The position numbers were made by a program, and so were the translations under genes. From NCBI RefSeq assembly GCF_026151205.1, contig NC_087076.1:1807692-1871691 (forward strand): a DNA stretch of 64,000 nt, written 5' to 3'. Source of the DNA: Bolinopsis microptera (lineage: Eukaryota; Ctenophora; Tentaculata; Lobata; Bolinopsidae). Numbering within the stretch: the stretch's first letter is position 1; the number at the start of each line of letters is the position of its first letter. Positions 1 to 14,600 of the stretch are shown piece after piece. The notes below the pieces were generated by a model, which was not told the DNA's origin, did no database searches, and was given only the letters and a program-made list of their open reading frames with translations.

Positions 1-108
1 TAATCGATCGGTTACCAAATATCTTCTTTTACGCTTGGTTTCAGGTCAGGCAGTTCACGACATTAATCAATAACTCTTTTTATGTTTTATTGATATCTAC
101 CACTTTAG

Positions 109-2617
109 GTCCCTCCGCAAAAGGAAAGAGCCAAGGGGATTGGAAGAAGTTAGGCACATTGATTGGTAGTGTTAACGTTTTGAAGAGACTTGGAGAGAGT
201 AAGCAAAAAGAAAGAGAAACGCTTAAGGAAGCAGAGGAAGCCAAGGTTAGCACTGGCCTGCAGTCTCAATTTACATGTCCTTGTTACAATTTTATTTTCC
301 AAGTTTTAAAGAAACTTGGCATGTTCACCGATGTTATCTTCCTTTTTTAAAACTATGTTCCGACAGGATCAAAAGCCGATTTACAGAAGTGCGATGGCAA
401 TGGACATCCACTTTTTGAAGGAGAATCGTCGTCATATTAGTGAGTACTAAAGATGATATAAGTGCTCATGTAGAGCTAGGTAAAGTGATTTAGAGTGAAG
501 AAAGAGCGATAGCGAGTGACAAAAAATCACAATTCACAACCACGCACGTCGCCTGTCACCTCAAAATGTAATTTCCAGTATCACGTTAACAGTTAACAGG
601 TTACACAGATTTAAATATTTTATTTTAAATAAGTCTGACGAGCTAGTTTCACAGGCAGAGGTGATCCTGAAGCAGCTCTTGGTGCAGACATGTCGTTAGA
701 CGATATTCTTTTAGGACTGAGTAAGTGTCGTTAAAACTTTCATTTATCGATATTTAAAAATACTTAAACTTTCTATTTTTTTTCGAGTAGCAGCCTGATG
801 TTGGTTCCAAATCCTATACAGTATTCATCCGTTACCGCAGACGGCATAAGTTATGTTGTTAATAAGTATCTGTTTTTTTTCAGAGGATAGACACGGAAAG
901 AAGCCCGTACTCCCCCCACTTCAAGTGCAGTGGAGTCCTGAAGTAGATAAAAGAGAAAGACAGGAGAGACAAGAAAGAGAGGAGAAAGAGGAGTTGGTGG
1001 CAGAAGAAACCCTGTCTCGGAAAGGCTCTGGAAACACTCGCAAATCTCCAAAACAGTCCAACACAGCTACACCCCGCAGGTTTTTCTAGTCATAGAATGG
1101 ATAATGTATATTGTATAAGTTTTCTCAATATCTTCTTAGTCGCAAAAAAGGAAGGAAAATAATCTGGTTTGTCGTACATAACAGCTTAAATAAATATTTC
1201 AGGACATCACCTTACCCAGTTGGTGGGTCGAGAAATTCTCCGGATACCTCTGTGAAGAAACCTTCTCCTGTAGCCAATTCTACCTCACTAAACGGCAAGA
1301 TGATCTCACCGTTTGGCGAAAAGACTGTGTCACCTGGTTCAAAAACTGGGTCACGCGTTGGCTCAAAAGAAGGCAGCAGGAAGGGCTCTGGAAAACCTGT
1401 TGAAGAACCAGTTTCAGAACCACCTCAACCCCCTATCAGTAAGTATACAAACTTAAAGCTATTTACAATACTGTGAAGCTTTAAAATTACGAGTTCTTCT
1501 ATCGGGTAGTGGTGCATCAATATTTATTGAAATTTAGTGAGAAAGTCACTATTGTGACGGTACATTAGAACTAGACAGAAACATTAGAACTAGACAGAAA
1601 CACTACTACAAATGATTTTCTCACTACAGTTTACCAATCAAATTGGTCTCCCGACGCAGCTGAACAGGAGCTGCCGGATATTCAGATTGATGTTGATATG
1701 GTGAATGCTGACATGGATGAGTATCAAGATCACGTTCAGCAGGCTAGGATGCTTCTTGCCCTGCAACAACAGCAACAACAGGTAAGTTATGCGATAGTGT
1801 GCTGCTGTGTGCGATAATGTGCTGTTGTTTACTTACCTGTAATTATCAAAGTCCAAGAGAAATAAACCGATTATATGCAGAATAAACTTCTTAGCAAACC
1901 CAATTAAATCTCGCACTTTGATCTTGATAGTCCATTTCTTATGCTTAACTTTGCAGCTTGAAATGGAGGAGGAAGAATTAAGAAGATTAGAGGAGGAAGA
2001 GGCAATACTAGGTGGCAGTCCTAACAGTATTCCTGCTCTGTTCGTCGATGACACTGATCAGGTTCACTATATATATACTTCTACATTATATTCCATACGC
2101 CCATACAGTTTCAAAACATTTTTTTGTATGCTTCTTCTTGCTGATCATTGTTACTCTTATCTGAATTTCTTATATTTATCTCGGTCAAGTTTCTATCATT
2201 AACAAACTTCATGTCAGGTGTATGTGGGAGAGATATATGGAGACGTTGAGCCTGATCGGAGTCTCAATCCGAATGTTCCATTCGACTACATGGGTTTGGT
2301 GAGGAGTCTGTCTCGGCATGATAACGCAGCGGAAACAGGCGAACTCGCATTACAGGTTCGGAGTTTTTTATTTGGAAGGGCTGGTTTGTCAAGTCTGATG
2401 TGTGTTTGATACTTTATTTTATAAACAAAGGTTAGACCACTACTTATAATATTAGCTCTGTAACATAGTTTGTTTATCTGCAGAGTCAGTCTCTGGGAGG
2501 TGGAGGATCAATGTCCCAGCCTCTACAACCGGGTCTGTACGTCATGAGACCCTCCAATACTGCTGCACAACAACTTGGTCCCCAATCTGGTCCCCAACTT
2601 GGTCCCCAAACCGCACA
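109..2617 (+). CDS. Gene 1, 5' exon cluster (nine exons)
   Basis: Nine closely spaced exons encode about residues 1-412 of the visible protein. Exon 109-245 is Lys/Glu-rich and helical-looking. Exon 884-1079 holds an Arg/Glu run (KRERQERQEREEKEE). Exon 1203-1438 is Ser/Gly/Pro-rich with repeated SPG/GSK motifs. Exons 1630-1781 and 1957-2061 end and begin in a poly-Gln then Glu-rich helix that probably forms a coiled coil (LEMEEEELRRLEEEEA). Exon 2218-2355 is more ordered (VYVGEIYGDVEPD). Exon 2484-2617 has three GPQ-type repeats. Donors at 440 and 2618 are GTGAGT or GTGAGTG; those at 2062 and 2356 are the weaker GTTC type, kept because the frame runs through. Exon 2484-2617 ends in phase 2 and matches only the distant exon at 24623. 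Confidence 0.78.
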
Positions 2618-5600
2618 GTGAGTGTAATTAATATAACTTTCAGTTTGAAAGTAAGTTTTGTAGTCCATTTGATTTAGATCGTATGATGGTAAGTATCGAA
2701 CTGTAGTTCTTATGCCGAGATGAAAGTATTAAAAAGACGTTTAATCACTGACGTTTTATTTACTGTAAACTTTAGTATAACCAATCACGTGATAACAATT
2801 TTAATGTATGTGGTATATCAATGGTATACCGTTAAACACGGATAAATACCAGCACCAGACTGTCAAAAAAACCATTAATTTTAAGTCACATGTTAATCAT
2901 TTCCATGAAACCCAGCCGCCTTATTTTATTCGTGAAATGTGATTGGTTCTGCAAGCTGAAGGTTGCCGGTGAGGTACAAATCTCAATTTATCAAATCTCA
3001 AGCTAACTGTCAATATATTGAAACGGAGTTATTACTTGATTTGGTAAATTGATAAACTTTATAGAGATACAGAGATTATAAAATATAATTCAATTGATAA
3101 ACTTTATAGAGATACAGAGATTATAAAATGTAATTCAATATATTATACTATTTTGAATATACTATGTATTAACAGTATATCTAAAATAATAACTGATACA
3201 GTTGGTATTGTTTCTCTGAAGGTTATCGAGCAGATCATTGAGCGGAAGCGTGACGAATAGAGAAGGTATGTTGAGTAGAGAAGGTATTAGAAGAGGAGCT
3301 GGTTCCAGTAGAGGAGCTGGTTCTAGCCCTAGTTCCAGTACGTCTGTGAGGAGGATTAGCAGCCATGTTCACACCAATAGTCTCTCGTTTCACCCATACC
3401 CAGAAAGGCATCTTCTCTTTTCCACTGTAATAGGAATCCTGAGCAAGCATGTAAGAAGGTAGGTTGGTGGCATCTCTTCGTCTTCGGACAGTAGAATCTT
3501 TAGGGTAGAGCATGTCCTGTAGACTAATCAGGTGGGAGAGTAATTCCTCAGTCTCAGCTCCAGGTCCAAGATTGGTGAGAACTCTGGTTATCAGGTTTTT
3601 AGGGTAACCAAGCTTGGTGGCATACTGTCTGAAGGAGGTGTCAGTTAATTGAGAGGGATTTAGTTGTTCAGGTAGGTGGAGGTTAGGTTCCAGAACAAAG
3701 GGTAAGGAGGAGGGTTCCACGATGAAAAATGTCTGTCTGGTAGGAACTGTAGAGACTATTTCAGATGGAATAAAAGGGGTCGAGGTAGTAGTAGAGGGTT
3801 CCATTGAAAAATATAGTGGATGTCGAAGAATTGTTGTAGTAGTTGATCGATAGATGATAAAGCTGGATAATTAAACTTTAATTGTAGCAGGTTTAAATAC
3901 AGATACCCCTGAAGGTCTGAGCTTGTTATCTGCTGTAGCTTAGCATGGTGATGTGATCCGAGTACATTATACGGGACCTTACTATCTGAGCCGCTTGACA
4001 CCGTGTTTCACTATGTCTCATTGAATCTGATCGCGTTTGCTGATCTGAGCGAGCTTTGGTGATGTCAATTTGGATCAGATCATATCCCGAGCACCAAATA
4101 AACAAGAAATGCGGCCGCTTTTTTTTGTGCATGGCCGCTCAATTTCCCGATCCGTGATGGCGTATTTTATCATTTTCTATACAACCTGGGGACCCCAGTT
4201 TTTACTGTTTATAAGTATGCAGATATGGCGAAGTGACAGGCCGAGCGCCACCAAGTTAATATAATTCCATATTGAATTTGAAAATCGTGTATATTTTTAA
4301 AAACCATATGCTTATTGTTTATGCAACCTGACACCCGACACGGATGTGTGCAAAATAGTATAAGTAACTCAAAATAATAATAGTATGCTATCAATTAGTG
4401 CCTAGTGGGATATGTACATGGTGAAATTAACAATGTACTTGGTCAGTTCAGCGCCGCGCGCCAACAATTAGCTAATTCGGATTATTCCGCAAAATAACTT
4501 TGCGCAGGTAGTCACGTGGGCGATTACAGTGTGTGCAGGCAGGTACGGTCGCTCGCACGCTCGCAGGTACGGTCGCAAAGCTACCATATACAAAAAAAAC
4601 CTCGTTCGCTAACCCTTGTCCTTGACTCTTTTGTGCCTCCGGCACTTTGAGTCATGGATCGGGAAAAAATATGAGAGAGACTCCAAGGAGTTACCATACC
4701 AAGTGGTAGCTCAAAAATTCCAAAAAATGTACGTTATCTGAAATTTCATCAACCCGAAATATGAAATTTAGGTCATGTAAGAGATGACCTTGCTCTTTTT
4801 CCTTAATTCCAAAAGATATTAACTTAAACCATTTCAAGTGTCATTGAACTCAAAACGGACACCTTTCCTCATGGCACGCTAGGAGAAAAGGACCCTAACA
4901 TTTTGTTATTTGTTGCGCGGACAAGTCTCACGATTACGAGTTCGGACCCCGCTCCTTCCAAATCTAAGATAATTTGAACACATTTTATGCAAATTTTCGA
5001 TTATATTCCTGCTCTTTAACATTGCAACAAATTGCGACTCTGTTTAAGTTCGAACCTTCGTCTATTCTGTGTAAGAGCTTGGTTTAAAGGAGTAATGTGA
5101 CATTAAAGAATAAAACAATAGGCATCTGCAGACATACTAATGCTCAAATTTCCAGTTTTAAACCAAATATTTTGTCACCCAGGTAAGTTAAGATTTTACA
5201 TAACCTGATGCTTAGCTCAGAAGCGAAATCTCCAGCTCTCGATCGAAATGTAATATGTTCAACATGTATATTTTACTCTATAGTTTACCGAGAGTTGAAA
5301 GAAATAATAGTTGATAACCTCTTCTGATCGCTGTACAAGAGAAAGCAAATTGCGGCAAAAGTTTGATGAACATCAGTATTCACTATTCAATATGCCTCGT
5401 GGTGATACAAACGGATTTGTTTAAAAAATGTCGTGAGAAGTTGGCCAAAAAAGTAAAGAATAGAAAAATGTTGCCAACTGGCGGTTTTTAAGATTTTGAT
5501 GACTCTATCATTGAAATTTGAATGTCCAATGTCCATGAAACACGGAAAGCAGTAAAGTTTTTTGTGCTATCTACTGACATGATCGAAGTAAAGAGGCTCT

Positions 5601-8600
5601 GAAGGTGCACATGCGGGGTATGGACCCTCACCAGGTGATGTCTACAGGAGACGCATGAATTATTCAGCATTCACAGTACCTGTCTCTATTCATAGGAAGT
5701 ACTAGCACCACTTAACATACAGGTGTAAATTTACAATCTGATATCATTTCTATAATAAATCACGGTGCATCTAAGGGAGCACATGCACCAAGAAGTCAAA
5801 AGTTAGGTTAGATCATTTGAAGAAGAATAGGAGCGCAACGAAAAAGTGACTTTCTGTAAGCTCCTTTACGACAATCCATAATTCCTCAACCCTGGTGATC
5901 CTCATTCCTCAACCAAAATAATTGTTTTCTGAGTATATAATTTCATCCAGCATGTTGAGGAGAATAATGAATTCTCGGTAGGCACCCAGACCGGGGAAGA
6001 TCGTGCTAACGATCTTTTTCAGTAGAATATCACTCCAAAGGTCAAGAATATAAGCTCTAGATAGGACCGTAAAATAAACTGTATCGAACTGTAGTACTTT
6101 AACCCAGAGTTAAATCAAATTAGTAAAATTAAATAATTTGTCTGGTCTTGATAGATCGAAGGCATTTTTCGTGAAACCCGGCGTAAAACGCAGCCAATAG
6201 ATTGTAACATCTAGTTAGTTAAAAGATAAGTTGATGCAAAGTTAACCCCTTAAAAAGGATTTAATTTTTAACAAAAAACGAAACATTATTTTATTAAGAT
6301 GAAATTGTAAAATGAAATAAATTCTACTATTTTAAAATCATTAATCTATAAAAACTGATACAGTATGTTATTGCTTCTATACACGCTGAAAGTTATCGAG
6401 CAGTTCATTGAGCAGTTCATTGAGCGGAAGTGTGACGAGTAGAGAAGTTGTGTTGAGTAGAGAAAGTATTAGAAGAGGAGTTGGTTCCAGTAGAGGAGCT
6501 GGTTCTAGTTCCAGTACGTCTGTGAGGAGGATTGGCAGCCATGTTCACACCAATAGTCTCTCGTTTCACCCATACCCAGAAAGGCATCTTCTCTTTTCCA
6601 CTGTAATAGGAATCCTGAGCAAGCATGTAAGAAGGTAGGTTGGTGGCATCTCTTCGTCTTCGGCCAGTAGAATCTTTAGGGTAGAGCATGTCCTGTAGAC
6701 TAATCAGGTGGGAGAGTAATTCCTCAGTCTCAGCTCCAGGTCCAAGATTGGTGAGAACTCTGGTTATCAGGTTTTCAGGGTAACCAAGCTTGGTGGCATA
6801 CTGTCTGAAGGAGGTGTCAGTTAATTGAGAGGGATTTAGTTGTTCAGGTAGGTGGAGGTTAGGGGTGGGTTCCAGAACAAAGGGTAAGGAGGAGGGTTCC
6901 ACGATGAAGAATGTCTGTCTGGTAGGAACTGTAGAGACTATTTCAGATGGAATAAAAGGGGTCGAGGTAGTAGTAGAGGGTTCCATTGAAGAATATAGTG
7001 GATGTCGAAGAATTGTTGTAGTAGTTTATCGATAGATGATAAAGCTGGATAATTAAACTTTAATTGTAGCAGGTTTAAATACAGATACCCCTGAAGTTCT
7101 GAGCTTGTTATCTGCTGTAGCTTAGCATGGTGATGTGATCCGAGTACATTATACGGGACCTTACTATCTGAGCTGCTTGACACCGCGTTTCCCTATGCCT
7201 CATTGAATCGGATCGCGTTTGCTGATCTGAGCGAGCTTTGGTGATGTCAATTTGGATCAGATCATATCCCGAGCACCAAATAAAAAATATAAGAGAGACT
7301 CCAAGGAGTTACCATACCAAGTGGTACTTACTAACTTATGTTACTTATGTGATGCTTTAGCTGCGCTGCAGCAGGGCCATCAACTGAAATGACCACCCTT
7401 ATGCTTTACTTCGGACAACCATGGCTTTATAGTCACGGCATGTAACCGGCACTTACAGGAAACCGAAGGATCAAGTCTAACGCCAGCGACGGTTAAGGTA
7501 TTATACCACACTTTCTTCGCCCGAAGCTTCGCTGTATTGATCATGTACAGCTCCTCATTTAACCCTCACACACGATTTCTCGAGCATTCGGCTGAGTAGA
7601 CCGGGGGGCTGCATAGGTCCAACGGAACCCTTAGCAGAGCGTCAACGACGCTCACCCCATGGCTAGCGGCACAGACGGGAATCGAACCTGGGACCCTGTG
7701 AATGCGAGGCATTTCACAAGCAAGCTGACTAACGAACTGCGCCACATAGCTCAAAAATTCCAAAAAATGTACGTTATCTGAAATTTCATAAACCCGAAAT
7801 ATGAAATTTAGGTCATGTAAGAGATGACCTTGCTCTTTTTCCTTAATTCCAAAAGATATTAAATTAAACCATTTCAAGTGTCATTGAACTCAAAACGGAC
7901 ACCTTTCCTCATGGCACGCTAGGAGAAAAGGACCCTAACATTTTGTTATTTGTTGCGCGGACAAGTCTCACGATTACGAGTTCGGACCCCGCTCCTTCCA
8001 AATCTAAGATAATTTGAACACATTTTATGCAAATTTTCGATTATATTCCTGCTCTTTAACATTGCAACAAATTGCGACTCTGTTTAAGTTCGAACCTTCG
8101 TCTATTCTGTGTAAGAGCTTGGTTTAAAGGAGTAATGTGACATTAAAGAATAAAACAATAGGCATCTGCAGACATACTAATGCTCAAATTTCCAGTTTTA
8201 AACCAAATATTTTGTCACCCAGGTAAGTTAAGATTTTACATAACCTGATGCTTAGCTCAGAAGCGAAATCTCCAGCTCTCGATCGAAATGTAATATGTTC
8301 AACATGTATATTTTACTCTATTGTTTACCGAGAGTTGAAAGAAATAATAGTTGATAACCTCTTCTGATCGCTGTACAAGAGAAAGCAAATTGCGGCAAAA
8401 GTTTGATGAACATCAGTATTCACTATTCAGTATGTCTCGTGGTGATACAAACGGATTTGTTTAAAAAATGTCGTGAGAAGTTGGCCAAAAAAGTAAAGAA
8501 TAGAAGAATGTTGCCAACTGGCGGTTTTTAAGATTTTGATGACTCTATCATTGAAATTTGAATGTCCAATGTCCATGAAACACGGAAAGCAGTAAAGTTT

Positions 8601-11600
8601 TTGTGCTATCTACTGACATGATCGAAGTAAAGAGGCTCTGAAGGTGCACATGCGGGGTATGGACCCTCACCAGGTGATGTCTACAGGAGACGCATGAATT
8701 ATTCAGCATTCACAGTACCTGCCCCTATTCATAGGAAGTACTAGCACCACTTAACATACAGGTGTAAATTTACAATCTGGTATCATTTCTATAATAAATC
8801 ACGGTGCATCTAAGGGAGCACATGCACCAAGAAGTTAAAAGTTAGGTTAGATCATTTGAAGAAGAATAGGAGCGCAACGAAAAAGTGACTTTCTGTAAGC
8901 TCCTCTACGACAATCCATAATTCCTCAACCCTGGTGATCCTCATTCCTCAACAAAAATAATTGTTTTGAGTATATAATTTCATCCAGCATGTTGAGGAGA
9001 ATAATGAATTCTCGGTAGGCACCCAGACCTGATTACTGAGAAAGATGCTAACGATCTTTCTCAGTAATCAGGGCATTCTATTATGTTCTTTCAATTCTAC
9101 GTGCTACAAACATTACAATGTCCAATGTCAGCAATATGACGACGATATATGCTTCCACTACAAGAAACAGACAGAAGATATATCGACAGCTACATCTTAT
9201 TTAGCTTGTCTGTCAAATAAGCTCTAGATAGGACCGTAAAATAAACTGTATAGTACTTTAACCCTGAGTTAAAGTAAATTAGTAAAATTAAATAATTTGT
9301 CTGGTCTTGATAGATCGAAGGCATTTTTCGTGAAACCCGGCGTAAAACCCAGCCAATGGATTGTAACATCTAGTTAGTTAAAAGATAAGTTGAGGCAAAG
9401 TTAACTCCTGAAATAGGATTTAATTTTTAACAAAAAAGAAACATTATTTTATAAATATTTAAAGAGATGAAAATATAAAGTTAAATAAATTATACTATTT
9501 CAGAATCATTAATTAATCTATAAAAACTGATACAGTATGGTATAGCTTCTCTACAAGCTGAAAGTTGTAGAGCAGATCATTGAGCGGAAGTGTGACGAGT
9601 AGAGAAGGTATGTTGAATAGAGAAAGTATTAGAAGAGGAGCTTGTTCCAGTAGAGGAGCTGGTTCTAGCCCTAGTACCAGTTCGTCTGTGAGGAGGATTA
9701 GCAGCCATGTTCACACCAATAGTCTCTCGTTTTACCCATACCAGAAAGGCATCTTCTCTTTTCCACTGTAATAGGAATCCTGAGCAAGCATGTAAGAAGG
9801 TAGGTTGGTGGCATCTCTTCGTCTTCGGACAGTAGAATCTTTAGGGTAGAGCATGTCCTGTAGACTAATCAGGTGGGAGAGTAATTCCTCAGTCTCAGCT
9901 CCAGGTCCAAGATTGGTGAGAACTCTGGTTATCAGGTTTTCAGGGTAACCAAGCTTGGTGGCATACTGTCTGAAGGAGGTGTCAGTTGATTGAGAGGGAT
10001 TAAGTTGTTCAGGTAGGTGGAGGTTAGGGGTGGGTTCCAGAACAAAGGGTAAGGAGGAGGGTTCCACGATGAAGAATGTCTGTCTGGTAGGAACTGTAGA
10101 GACTATTTCAGATGGAATGAAGGGGGTTGAGGTAGTAATAGAGGGTTCCATGAACCTGAAGAATATAGTGGATTGTTGTAGTAGTTGATCGTTAGATGAT
10201 AAAGTTGGATAAGTAAACTTTAATTGTAGCAGGTTTAAATACTGCTGCCCCTGAAGGTCTGAGCTTGTTATCTGCTGTAGCTTAGCATGGTGATGTGATC
10301 CGAGTACATTATACGGGACCTTACTATCTGAGCCGCTTGACACCGCGTTTCACTATGTCTCACTGAATCTGATCGCGTTTGCTGATCTGAGCGAGCTTTG
10401 GTGATGTCAATTTGGATCAGATCATATCCCGAGCACCAAATAAAAAATATGAGAGAGACTCCAAGGAGTTACCATACCAAGTGGTAGCTCAAAAATTCCA
10501 AAAAATGTACGTTATCTGAAATTTCATAAACCCGAAATATGAAATTTAGGTCATGTAAGAGATGACCTTGCTCTTTTTCCTTAATTCCAAAACGGACACA
10601 TTTCCTCATGGCACGCTAGGAGAAAAGGACCCTAACATTTTGTTATTTGTTGCGCGGACAAGTCTCACGATTACGAGTTCGGACCCCGCTCCTTCCAAAT
10701 CTAAGATAATTTGAACACATTTTATGCAAATTTTCGATTATATTCCTGCTCTTTAACATTGCAACAAATTGCGACTCTGTTTAATCTAGGTAAACTATAG
10801 GTAAAAATATAATATTAATCATAAGCTAAAATGTACTAATCTTTGTATTCTAAATGGGGAAAAGAAGAAACATTGTCAGTCAGTCGAGAAAATTGTCAGT
10901 CAGGCTATATGGCAGCTTTGTAGATGTTTGTAGTTGTGACTATGCTAGTAGTGGTTCCAGGCTTGCGACTGGAATTGCGGTGTTAAATCGATTTAATGGT
11001 ATACCAACGATCCACCTCCTACTTGTTGTTTGGTACTTAGCATTAATAGTGTTAGCTGTAGCTGTAAGTTCGAACCCTCGTCTATTCTGTGTAAGAACTT
11101 GGTTTAAAGGAGTAATGTGACATTAAAGAATAAAACAATAGGCATCTGCAGAGATACTAATGCTCAAATTTCCAGTTTTAAACCAAATATTTTGTCACCC
11201 AGGTAAGTTAAGATTTTACATAACCTGATGCTTAGCTCAGAAGCGAAATCTCCAGCTCTCGATCGAAATGTAATATGTTCAACATGTATATTTTACTCTA
11301 TAGTTTACCGAGAGTTGAAAGAAATAATAGTTGATAACCTCTTCTGATCGCTGTACAAGAGAAAGCAAACCATTTTCTGCACCTTTGAATGCGATATTCA
11401 TTGCTCTTTAAACAGGTGATTGAACCTGATTTTATCCTCGTTGTAAAGCGCAAAATATCCAACTCTCGATCGAATTGCAATATATATATATATATATTTT
11501 TCGAGATGTAATAGGTTCAACATAATTTTTGTCTATAGGCTATCGAGAATTAGTTTAAAGATGTTAGTTAATAGTTTAGTCTTGATTAACCAAGAGATTT

Positions 11601-14600
11601 TAATATTGAAGAATCTCTGTAGCCCGGAGCAGTATTGTTTTTAGATAGTTTTCATCCTCGTAATTATTATACATTCGATTTCATAGGAAATATCAGCACC
11701 ATTGGAAATATAAAATCAGTGATGGGCGGGTTTGGCCATCACCCAGTGAAAAATAACTTATGAATAAATGTATTGCAGCCTGTCAAATAAGCTCCAGATA
11801 AGAATTGGTTTCCCATTTGGGATCCCACCAGGACCGTTACATGTTTAGTAAGCGGTTAGCAGCAGTACTGATTTCATTACAAGTAAATAGCCAGGGGCCG
11901 AGGTGGTTCAAGAAACCGATCTGATGTCGTGTTTCAAGATACTCAGCATCCATTTTAGCTTTGCCATCTTCTTGACCTATACTATCAAGCATTCGATAGA
12001 TACGAAACATTTAAAAAAGCAAATAACCAGTTGATACATAGACAAGGATGCGGAACCAATATAGTGGTAAACATGATACGGAACCAAAAATCTATTTTTA
12101 AACGCTTACTTGGAACTATTATCAGTTCTTTCTATTACTGAAAAGATTCAGCTGAAGCATATAGTTTTGTGCTAACAACAATTTGATACGCTTAATTTAG
12201 CTGAATTATCCTTTTGGCTGAAGAGTAGGTATAAATGAATATTCACTGATCTCAGCTCATCGACTGTGTTTTAAGATGATTTAATGTTTATGGATCAAAA
12301 TCAAAAGAGTCTTCATTAAAAAAGTTCATTGTTTCAATTAAAATATAGCTGTGCATAAATGATAGTTGTCTATGAGTTAATTCAAACAGCAGCTTGACGT
12401 GTGACTTGAGTGTAAGAATTATCCGACCTGGAACTTATCGTACCTCCCAAGTCCATAATCCAGGACCTATAGGACGCAATCCTCCAGAAGTAAATGATGG
12501 GGTTCAGAGCGGCGTTACCCGCCAGACACAGAACCCAACTAATGTTCCACAAGTACTGATAGAGCAGGACTGTATCATAGTACTCAGCATATAACCGACC
12601 CGAGAAAGCCCAAGCCAGGTAGTAGAGGTAGTTGATGAAGACGGGGATGTTGAAGACTACGTAGGCTGTAGTCATGACGATGATCGTGATCGTGGCGTTC
12701 TCCAGCATTAAGTGCGTTGTGCTCTTCCTCCTCATCTTCAGTGGGGTTTTCTTCAGATTCCTATATTGAACCCGCTTTCTTCGGACAAGGTAGATGGAGG
12801 AAGCGCAGCTCAGGAAGATTGGAATGAAGGGAAAACCAAGTTGAAGGGCATTCGTGATGTTGTAGAGCCGATCTGCCGTGGAGTAGGGTTGAGCAGAGAA
12901 GAAACAGAAGCCACAGGTGCTAGTGTAGCTATACTGTACTTCAGACACAGCAAGAGGAACTGTCTTTATCATGAGAGTGTAGATCATGTAGACAGTGAGA
13001 GCTGCAATGAGGATACCCCTATCAGCTAGCACTTTTAGTGGCAGTAGCAATGTGAACATCCTTGATATACTCATCACTCCCAGGAGAAAGACGGAGTAGA
13101 AGGGGATGAACTCCCAGAGAATTCCCCAGCACCAACAAATCCAGTTTTCTCCGAACATGGCTTCTGTTTCAGATCGGCCATCTTTAAACAAGACTTCTAT
13201 CACCGGACTCAGGGTTGAACATGTGACCAGATTAATGTATGCGATCAGGAGAAATATTAATCGGAAGAACTCTTTCCGCTTGCTTGTGGAGACGTCCCCG
13301 TGAAAGAACAAAACAGCAAGAATATTTCCGGGTATTCCTATTAAAGAACATATGATGTAGATGACTGAGAGGGTAGTATCTACCGTAGGGTTTGGAGGGC
13401 CTGGGAGATCAACAGTATCATTGACAGACATCAATCCATAGATAGATGAGATCCACCAACCTTAGTAGTTAGTATATTGACTTTATCCTGAAAAATGTTA
13501 TGTGTATTTTGGCTTGCTTAAAAACATAAGAATATGAAAGCACACACTTGCTGGGAGTGGTAGACAGGAAACAAAATCACATTCAAGCTTGAACTTGAGA
13601 GAACCGACCGGATAACCAGCTGACATCACTAAGAAGGTATAAAACTGAATTCAGATTCAGATAAACTACGATTTTAATTCAGTCTGATTCCGGTCAGATT
13701 TTTACTTATTAAATTTTCTTAACCTTGGCGATTTAGCAATTTAAGTATGAGATAGTAAGGGATCGAATGAATGAACAAAAGGTATCAAACGGGCAAACAA
13801 GGAACCAAGGTAAATAGGGGCAAGGAGAAAACAATGCATTGCAGAAGAAACATCCGCACCAGCAATTGGAGGCAGCAGGGATTTGGAGGAAGATGAAGAG
13901 GAGACGAAGAGGAGCGAACATATACAATTAGACCAACAAACTCTAGTACTCTCTCTCTCCGCCAACAGCCAAGTACAACCCTGACAACCCTGACAACCCG
14001 AACGAAAGCAGCTCGTTAAGTTACTGTCATTATCTATTTATCAGTTTAGTAATGAAAACTAGTTTCTTAGAAATGCGTTATAGGGTTGTCTTATAAAAAA
14101 TCAACTATATCCTATTAAATTCGGTTCCAATAAAAATAGCCAAAAAAATTGGTCCCGATCCAGTTCCGGTTCTGAAATTATTATCCGGTCCGGTTTCAGT
14201 CCGACTGTAAAAACTAAAAGGGTTATTTGGTCGGTTCCTTTGATAATGAAATTGCATTTACAGATATCATTATAACTGTACAAAAATTAAAAAAAGTTTT
14301 TTGCCGATGAATCAATTAGCAACTTCCGTTAAAGTGCAGTAAATGATCCTCATCGAGTGATAAGCTAAATTCGCAACATTATTATTATGACAATGTGACG
14401 GGGTAACGGCCGGCCAAAACGTTTATCATCCAAAGAGAGAATAAGTGTATCACCTTACCGTGGGCAGGTGCATGTTTGCAATGTAATTTCTTCGGCTCTA
14501 CTATAACTATAGCTGTGTAATAAGGTATTGTATTGAGGCTTTGAATTTTGTCATTATATTCTAACAACAGTAATGTGCGCATGATTCTTCATATTGTTTA

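Larger units (their letters stand above)
3140..11369. repeat. Three tandem copies of a ~3.2-kb segment (A, B, C)
   Basis: Unit A runs about 3140-6300, B about 6300-9470, and C about 9470-11369, where homology stops inside AGAGAAAGCAAA. The units are nearly identical over long stretches (for example 4920-5960 and 7920-8970). Each has its own indels. A carries a ~563-bp insertion at 4103-4665, B a 420-bp SINE at 7327-7746, and C a ~284-bp insertion at about 10785-11068. C also has a ~43-bp deletion near 10589. All lie inside gene 1 intron 9. The high identity suggests a recent unequal-crossover expansion, or ongoing conversion. Confidence 0.9.

Noticed and set aside
7665-7746. A functional tRNA gene on the minus strand
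   Set aside because: Promoter boxes are good, but it is the head of a 420-bp insertion absent from sister repeats, so a SINE explains it better.
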